Assembly: GCA_028289455.1 (NCBI GenBank)
Contig: JANQPN010000039.1
Span: 162,102-226,101, forward strand
Source of the DNA: Wenzhouxiangellaceae bacterium
GTDB taxonomy: Bacteria > Pseudomonadota > Gammaproteobacteria > Xanthomonadales > Wenzhouxiangellaceae
DNA: 64,000 nucleotides
Direction: 5' to 3'
Positions 1 to 9,000 of this stretch are shown piece by piece. Below the pieces are notes generated by a model, which worked only from the letters and a program-made list of their open reading frames with translations, ran no database searches and was not told the DNA's origin. A program made the position numbers and the translations under genes. Numbering within the stretch: the first letter of the stretch is position 1; each line of letters begins with the position of its first letter.

Positions 1-3000
1 AGAACTAGTTTTCCCAAGCTTTATTGTTCCAATTTGGATATTAATATCAAGTGGCACTTGACGCAAATTCTGAATTTGCCTTAGAACCGCATTATACGCC
101 TGAACCTCTGCATGCAAACCTGGAATTCCATCGCCTGTACTAAGCTGCCTACCTCTTACAAAATCCAGTATTCTAGCTCGCACCTGCGGGGTTAAAATAT
201 TAATCTCTTGCGCGAATAGCTGTGTAATACGGTCTATAAATGCATCTTCATCCACAACTTCAAAAAAGTCATTATCTATACGCCTTATACCAGGAAAGTT
301 CGTAACAGATCCCTTGAGGTTTGTAAAAGATCTGGTTTCTATTGATGTTCCAGCAACTCTTGCTCTTGAAAGCGCAGCCTTAGCTCTTAATTGATTTTGC
401 GAAGAGTTAGCTATTATATCAGCCGCCTCTCTTATTAGCCTAGACCTAAGGTCAAACTTACTTGTTAACCTGCCGAATATCGTTTTGAACCTAGCGGATA
501 TAGCAGACACAAGCCTTGATGTGCCTGATGCTCCAGCTGATACAGCAGGCGCTGCCGGCACAAGTAATGTTAGAGCTGCTACATTATTATCAAATGCCTC
601 GCCCTTTGATAAAGCAGTTCTTGTAAAAAAGTTTACCTGAGAACCATCAATCCTATATGCAAATGAAAATAAGTTACCAATAGCCTCCGCGAGTATATTA
701 GGTGCCTCTATTCCCTCTACTATTCCTGTAGTTGTGAAGTCAAAAACTCCACCAATCTGCATTCCAAAAAGCTGCTCTGGGGTAATATCTCTTGATTGCA
801 ATGCTGTATCGACTACATCAACATCTACTTGCAAGAGAGCCCCTTCAAAGCTTATTAAAATAAATGGGTCACGCTCTAATGGTCTTGAATTGCCAAAAAC
901 TGGTATCCCAGCATTAAAACCGATAACAATACCACTGCCGCCATCATCAATTTCGAAACCGCTTGAATCTGTATAGGTTGCGGGATTATTAAGGACATAG
1001 CTATAACGGTTCAAACTTTGCCCAAACAATGGAAACTGAACAACCGGATCAGCTTGCATAAAGCGTGCTAGCTGAGGATCATAAATTCGCCCGTTGTAAT
1101 GAATAAAGCCCAAATCATCTACGTGCTCTTGATCGGTAAATCCATACTGAGTTAGCAGGTTAATATCTTGAGGAATTGTGTAACTGGTATTTAGCCAGTT
1201 CTCTGGATCCCGGCGATTGCCGAAAGCGTCAAAGCTTAATCGACCTTCGCCTGTTGAATAATTAACAACGTCCCCATCTGAATCTGTAAATGTATCGACA
1301 GAGTTCAGATGATCTCTATGCGTATATACCAGCTCAGGGTTCGCTGAATTAAAGCTGGTACTGGTTGCAATTGCAACTCCAGCTATATTGCGTCTGAATT
1401 CACGTAACTGGTTAAGCCTGGTAACAACTTCAACATTGCCAACATAAACGGTTTCACCTAGCAATACCCCGTTAAGAACATCCTGGCGTAAATACCGCGC
1501 TCTATCTGTACCATAAGCAAACTCTGTTACTCGGCCATTTCCATCGGCAATACTAATCGGCTTATCGAATATAGAATACGTAACATCACGAGTTTCATTG
1601 TTATCTCCTATACGGCTGATCTGATTACCTTTGAAATCATACTGATAGGTAAATTGCACATTATTATCATCCGTATATTGGGTTGCAGCATGTGGCCCAG
1701 CACTTCCCTGTCCGTATAAGTAATTAGCCACATTAGGGTTGCTGGTACAAGCACTATCTGCTTGGCGGCACAGGATGTTACCACTGCGGTCATATCGCAG
1801 TGATTGGGTCACGACTTGTGCTCCGGTAGAGTTTTCGTAGGTTACACTCCTCAACCGACTCAATGCATCATATAAAAATGTTTCTTTTTGTTCAGCGCGT
1901 TGATCATCTCGTATTTTTAAATTACCTAGTTCGTCATAGGTATAGTTTAGGTTTTGAACCTCACTATTAAACCCAAAACCGCCTGTGTCTATAGAAGTCA
2001 GCCGGCCAATCGCATCATAACCATTTCGAGTAATCTGATTGTTACCATAGCGCAAACGCTCTACTTGTCCGCGCGCATTCAGATCTTCATATGCAGCATA
2101 CCCTATGCTGCTATTTGCCGATTCACGAATTGACTCTAGGTAACCACGCGGGGTGAAATGGTATTGCTGACCAGAGTTATTACCAAGAACATTAAATGCC
2201 TGGAATAACCGACTATAGCTTCCATAAGTAAACCGTTCAACAAACGATTCGCCATTATCTCCAACCCCTAAGTCACGTATAATTGTTGTATTAATTTGTT
2301 TGACACGCCCTAGACCATCATAAATATACCCTCGACTGAAAGGCGTTTCTCCAGCACGCTCAACATATTCGCTTGTCAGTTTACCGATGCTTTCAATTTC
2401 TACTGGATTCACTGGTGCAGCCTGGTTGTTAAAAACCCAAACAGCATGATCAACTAAACCTCCGGGGCTCGTATCGTTGATGTCATCTGCATCCTGATAA
2501 TCATTTCTTACTACCGTACGACCAAGCAGATCATAGCTATATTCAATCAGCTCTCCACCACCGGATGGACGCCTAGCAAATTGACGCTGCAGCTCACCTA
2601 GAGCGGTAAACCGGTAGCCCAGAACACCTAAGTCAGGATCATCTAAAGTAATACGATGGCCGCGAACGTTATAAGTTAAGTATTGAGAATGACCTTCTGG
2701 ATCTGTTACCTGGATCAAATCTCCAACTGCATTGTATTCATAGCTTGTAACTGCTTGATTAGCACCACCAACATCGTCGGTTACCTGACTAATCTCACCC
2801 AATATATTTCGCTGTTGTGCATGCAAGACACCTCTCGCATCCATGAAGTTTGTTACAAGCCCATCATACTCAAACCATGCTTTTTCCCGGTTCGCGTTAC
2901 TACGCAAAACTGGCCGCGATAATTGATCATATACAACATCATTCCAAACGATATTTTCTGAGGCACCACTAAAATAGGGCTCCGATATACGACTAACCCT

Positions 3001-6000
3001 ACCAACTGAATCATAGTAGGTATCGGTATATATAAACTCATTAGCATGTGTTGCTGATAAACCATCAAATGGTTGCTCGACGGTACGAATCTCTCTGCCT
3101 AATTGGTCAATACAAATAGTCGTTAAACCATTGCCGCCCGATTCACTTTGTATACGAGACCATGTTTCCGCGCCAGGTATATTTGGGCATTCAAAGCCAG
3201 GACCGTTCAAATAATTAATATTCGACCAGGCACCAGTTTCATTATAACTGGAATATACTCTTCCCATACGATCATAGGTCAATATTGTGCCTACACGATC
3301 TATGTCATCAATTAAAAGTGGGTTACCGTATAGATTTAGAAATACGCTACTCACCCGTTGCCCATATGAATTAGTTTGTTCTACTGGAAGCCGGTGCAGA
3401 TCATCATAAGTAAGGCTATTTGAGCGCAATATGATGTTATTGTTATTCCTAATTGTTGTACCCGTGACATTGCCATAAGCATCAATCGAATAACTGGTGC
3501 TCAGCTTTATTCTATCCTGGCCGTCTGGCTCAAGGGTTTCTTCTTCCAGCAGTCCAGTAGCTAAGTCATATGTATAGCTGATGGTTCTGGCTATACAATC
3601 ATCATTTACTGACGGCAATGTAGCAAGCACACAAACCAGTTCATCATCACGATTGGATGTAACCGTTACTCTATTTAATAGCCCCAACTGCCAACGTGTG
3701 TCCGTACGATTTTCAAACAGGTTACTTGTTGATTGACGTAATGCTGTTGAATCATCAACTCTTACATAGTCAGTATATAAATCTAATGGATTACCATAAT
3801 CATCTACTGACTCAATTTCTGTGAGCGTGTTTAGCAATAGATTACCTGAAACCAAGTCATAACTATGCTGCTCAACGTGGGTAGCGTAAGGAAATAAAGC
3901 CTGATTACTGATATCTGCTGGACTTGATTTAACTGCCCATATATTGCTACTTTCATTTATAACAACCACACCTGACTCACCGGTCGCGCGCAGAGGCTCG
4001 CAATCCATACTTCCAAAGCATGGATCGCATACCGGATTCATTGGATCATCCAAGCAGGGGTCTATATTCTGATCAAAATCTGGTGCGCCGCCTATTGATG
4101 GGGGAAATGGATTGTCTGCCGCCATACCTTGCAGTGCTTCTGAACGGGTTTGCAGCGGGCGCCCAATAACCGGGAATACCTGTTCCAGACGACTACTGCT
4201 GAGCAACTGATTTTGCAGGTTATAACTGGCATTGATAGCAAAGCCCAATAAACCGCGACCACCCCCCTGTAGCTTCGCACCCTGGTAATAGTATTGCTGG
4301 AAATTTTCTTCCGTAGGTGTATTGACAATAATGTTGTCATCACTATCTACACTCAAATCTACTGCTGGTGCTGTAGTAACAACATCGCTGACCAGATAAA
4401 CCGGCAAAATCAAGTCGTAAACAGCAGTCCTCTGACAGTTAGCTTGCAGGCTGCTGTCAATAATATAGCGACAGTGATCAATCTGATTGGCATTGGTCGA
4501 TCGCGTATAGACATTTCTATCTGACATCGGCAGATAACCAATTGTGATTTCTGCATCCAGACCATCCGTGATGTGGTTGATCACGTTCCTAGCCATGAAT
4601 TCATCATTCATACCTGGATCAGTGCTAGAGTCATTGCCCAAAACCAGATTTGCCATAGTCGCCGCAACACCAGGTTCTCGATCAATAAATAAATGATCAG
4701 TACGGCCATCACCGTTTGCATCCAGAAATAAACTCGTATCCTGGTCATCGACTATATCGCCTGCCTGAATATTGGTGCTTTCTACCGGTTGATAACCATC
4801 GTGCTGCCAATAACGTACAACCCATGTCCTGCTATCACTGTCAGCAGCAACCGTAGGATCAGGATAAAGCAAATCCAGGAATCCATTACCATCAATATCC
4901 ACCAGGCGCAGACTTTGGCCTTCTGGAATCTCACCAATATTAATATCAGGCATTCCAGCAACACCCAGACCATCATTTAAGCGGTACTTCCAGACCGCAT
5001 CATCCGGCATGGATGGATCAACCCCTTGCTGGTCGGCATAAAGCAAATCGGCAAGGCCATCATTGTTAACATCAACCAACTGGACCTTGTCATCGTCTAC
5101 CAGGGGTAAACTGGTATTGCATGTGTCTGCTTCACACTCAGTAGATCGAGCAATTGCCTCAGGTGGAGCAAAGCCACCTTGTCCATCAGCAATGTAGACA
5201 TACCATTGGCTATGGCAAAAAGCTTGATCATTGCCACCGATATTGCACTGGAATGTAATTGGATCACTACATTGCTGACTTTGATCTTCCGGGCACAGCC
5301 GCTGCGAATATTTGGCCAGAAAATCTGCGGCACCATCACCGTTGTAATCGGCAGTTCGTACACGCATCCGGTTGCCAGGTGGGCCACTATCGAGCGGTTC
5401 TGCACCTTCAGGTATTTCTACAACAGGTTCAGCAATTCTGACCGGCTCTGCAAACACGCTTTGATCCGGGTCAGTGGGGTCAACACGGCCACGATGCAGG
5501 CTGACATACAATCCCAGCTTAACCAGCACATCGTTCGCCTGATAAATTAAATCAGGATAACCGTCTGCATTAATATCCTGCACCTGTATCTGGCTTGCAG
5601 AAACAAACGGATCTCGACCAGTAACCGTGCTCGGAGGTAAGTTCCCCAGGTTTTCAACCAGCTCTGCATTGGTACCATCCCAACGAATGGCCTGCCAGGA
5701 GGATGCCACCGTTTCACCGGCTTCATCTATGGTATAAGTCCCAATTATGATGTCCTGGAAGCCATTGGCATCATAGTCCATGATTGCCCAACGGCCACCC
5801 TGCTCGAATATCTGATCCGTTTCAAACTGAAATAATGTAGACAAGCCCAGTACGTTACTGAAATCAACATCAACCCCGGTACTGGCCAAGTCAGCAAGTG
5901 CTCCAGCGAATGTAGATTCTGGACCATTATTAGTGAAAATTGAGTCTACATAGATCAAATCCTGCCGGCCGGTACCATTAAAATCGACAGCTCTAATAGA

Positions 6001-9000
6001 ACTGATATTTAAAGCCTGTGGCAGGCCTACTATTTGATTACTACCGTTGATAGCTGTTTTGCTTTCCAGCCAATCAAACTTGGTAGGCGCAAAACAACTC
6101 ATTTGTCCCTGGGATACAGTATTGCTGGAATCAAACCCACACTCCTGAATCTCTGTGACAATACTCCTGCCTACACCGTCGACAGCGTATGTTGGAGTGT
6201 AATGGCGAAGCGTTATTTGATCTCCATTTCCATTGCGTTGCGAACTAGAGACAACGCGCAATAAACGCCTTGTTTGGCGAAACTCCGCTCCACCGATATA
6301 ACGTGTAAATACGTCGGTTCTGTTTGTAGTTTCATAATCGAATACAATTTCCGCAAACGGCTCATGCTCTGTATCACCCACAGCATCACCTTCAAAATCC
6401 CCATCAGCATCGTGGCCTGTATAGCGGATTTTATGCAAATAGAATTCGACAGTCTGAGTTCCACCAAACTTGATATATTTGTAACGAATAAAATTACCAG
6501 AACTGTCTTTTAATGTGTCCTGTGCCCAAGCATATAAATCAGTGCCTGGGTGCCCTATTACTCGAGAATTTTCAAGTCGTCCATACGTACTCTTGGATCC
6601 ATTTGGCAATTCAACCAGCAGATAATCACCACCTTCATCTGGAGTTACCCAGGATACACGCGCGAATTGGTCAAGCTCGGTGCGATATTCACTGTCAGTC
6701 AACCAATAATTATTTGGATCTGAATGCGTAATATTCATCAAACGCTGACCATCTAGACATAGTCGGTCCTGGCTATTAAAGGTTACTGCTGAGGGGATAC
6801 CGTCATGAATAACTGTTTGTCCACAACGTGTGATAATTGAAGTTCCCGCAATCGCCCAGCCCATACCCATAGGCCCATTATCTGCTCTAGAGTTGTAATT
6901 CAGAGATACATTTGGTGATAAACCACCAGTACCCGGAACAGTAAGAATGGGGATGTTGTATGTTGCAGCGCCATTACTGTTGACCTCAAAGCCACCAAGC
7001 ATTGAGCCAACAGCAATTGGGCCCTCAACCAAGGTTGGTATTTCTGACATTAGTGCCGGTGGTGGAGGCATATCCACCTCTGGGACTGGTGGAGGATCAT
7101 TGCTGACCTGCAAAATACCCGAACGAGCTATAACAGACTCATCATTGGTTCCTGACAGCGGGTTACGCAATTCGTAGAAATAATTGCCCTGGGTCAGACT
7201 ACTTATAGAGTCAAGAAAATCTATCTGCGTCGGCCATAAATCTTCTGCGATAAAGCTACATGCAGTGCCTTGAACATTACAGCGGTAAACTTCAATATCC
7301 TGAAAATTGTCATGGCTGTACCAGGTCAGTAATACTCTGCATATTTGTTGACCATCATTTAAATAGCAGGTATTTGCCGGGCTATTGAGTGGCTCACCTT
7401 CAATTCGAAAATCAATTCGGTGGAAGTTAGCATCTTTAGTAGATGATTGATCAGTTATCGTCAAACTGCCGTCGCGACCTACATAACTGCTCAGGTCAAA
7501 ATTGAAGGACATTTCTGAAATTTCAAAAGCACTTTCAAAATAACGGCGATTAATCTCGCCTATGAATGTCCGGTCCAGACCATCACCACCATTGAAGAAA
7601 TCGGGTGGCGTGGTCTCACGTGGATCGAAGCCCTCATCAACAGCATAGAGATCGATTGTGTTATTTCGTGTTGGCGTGGCATTGCAGTCTATGGTTTCGC
7701 CACGGAACCAGATAGGCGAACCATCTGCGTCATATGTCGGCACCACCATGGACTCAAAATACTTCTGTATCCAGTTCAGTGCTGTAAAGCTGTCTGTTAG
7801 TGGATCGTCAGTGCCTGCCTTACTCCACATACCACGATAATGTTCGATTTCATTATCAGGTATATTTTGCCATGGTGGGCAATTCTCACCATTACCTTCA
7901 AATGTTGGCGCAAAAGACAATCGATGTGGCTCATATAACGGAAATGGCTCTCCGTCGAAACCGTTAATACCGTTGATATCAGGAATTCTTACTAATACCT
8001 GACTGGTGTTGGCTGTATTAACATCAAACTGTACCGACATAGTGCCGACATTAGTGACATTGGTAGCACCACCTCCTAACTGCTCGTTATAAATAAGGCT
8101 GCCGCGATAAGTATCATTGCTACCCTGATCCAGTTTCAGTACCGAATACAACCAGACTGGTGTCCAAACACCATCACGCTCTTCATAAGTAAACCAAAAG
8201 GCAAACAGGTCGTATGTTTCGCCGAATATACCCTGGAGCGGATCGATGCCGCTGTTCCAATAAAATGACCAGCCTGTACCAGCGTAATCCGGGTCATACC
8301 ATTCACCCGGCGGCAATTGGTCAGGCCCACCTGGCGTTCCTGTATTTCCTCGATTGGCAACGCCCAACCCCTGTGTTTGTGTCGGCGGTGTACAACTGTT
8401 ATTGCTATCGTCGATCACCGTTTGATTATCAACTTCCAGTATCTGTGCGGCACCACACATGCCAGTTCCTGTACATGCCTGCACTTGCCAGGTTCCGGAA
8501 GTTACACCGGCTAACGAATAGCCAAAGCGATTTTCAAATTCAACAACTTTCAACTCTATCGGGTCGCCATATGGAAACGGCATCGCCCGGAAATAATCCG
8601 GTGTTGAGTTAGTTGAGAAAAATGCATTCTGGTCATACTCAACAGCCAGAGTCCAGTCACCGTTGTTGTAGCTGCTCTCACATATCAATACTTCCTGAGG
8701 ATTACTTTGATCGGTAACTGTTACAGTCTTGGTTGCTGTACTGGAAGTACCACAGCTGTCACCATGTTCGCGGTCTCTTCGACATGCAGCAACAACATAT
8801 TCATATGTTCCCGGCTGATTGCGGCGCAGCAAATGCCCAGCTTCGGTGGAATAAAACAATGTGACCTCAGAGGCCGGGCCACTGATGCGTTCACGCACCC
8901 AGTAATAATCCACTTCAGGATCGTTGACCGCGGACCAATCCACTTCAAAACTCTGTCCCTGCCCCACGGTTATTTCCATTTCCCCCTGTAATACCGGCGG

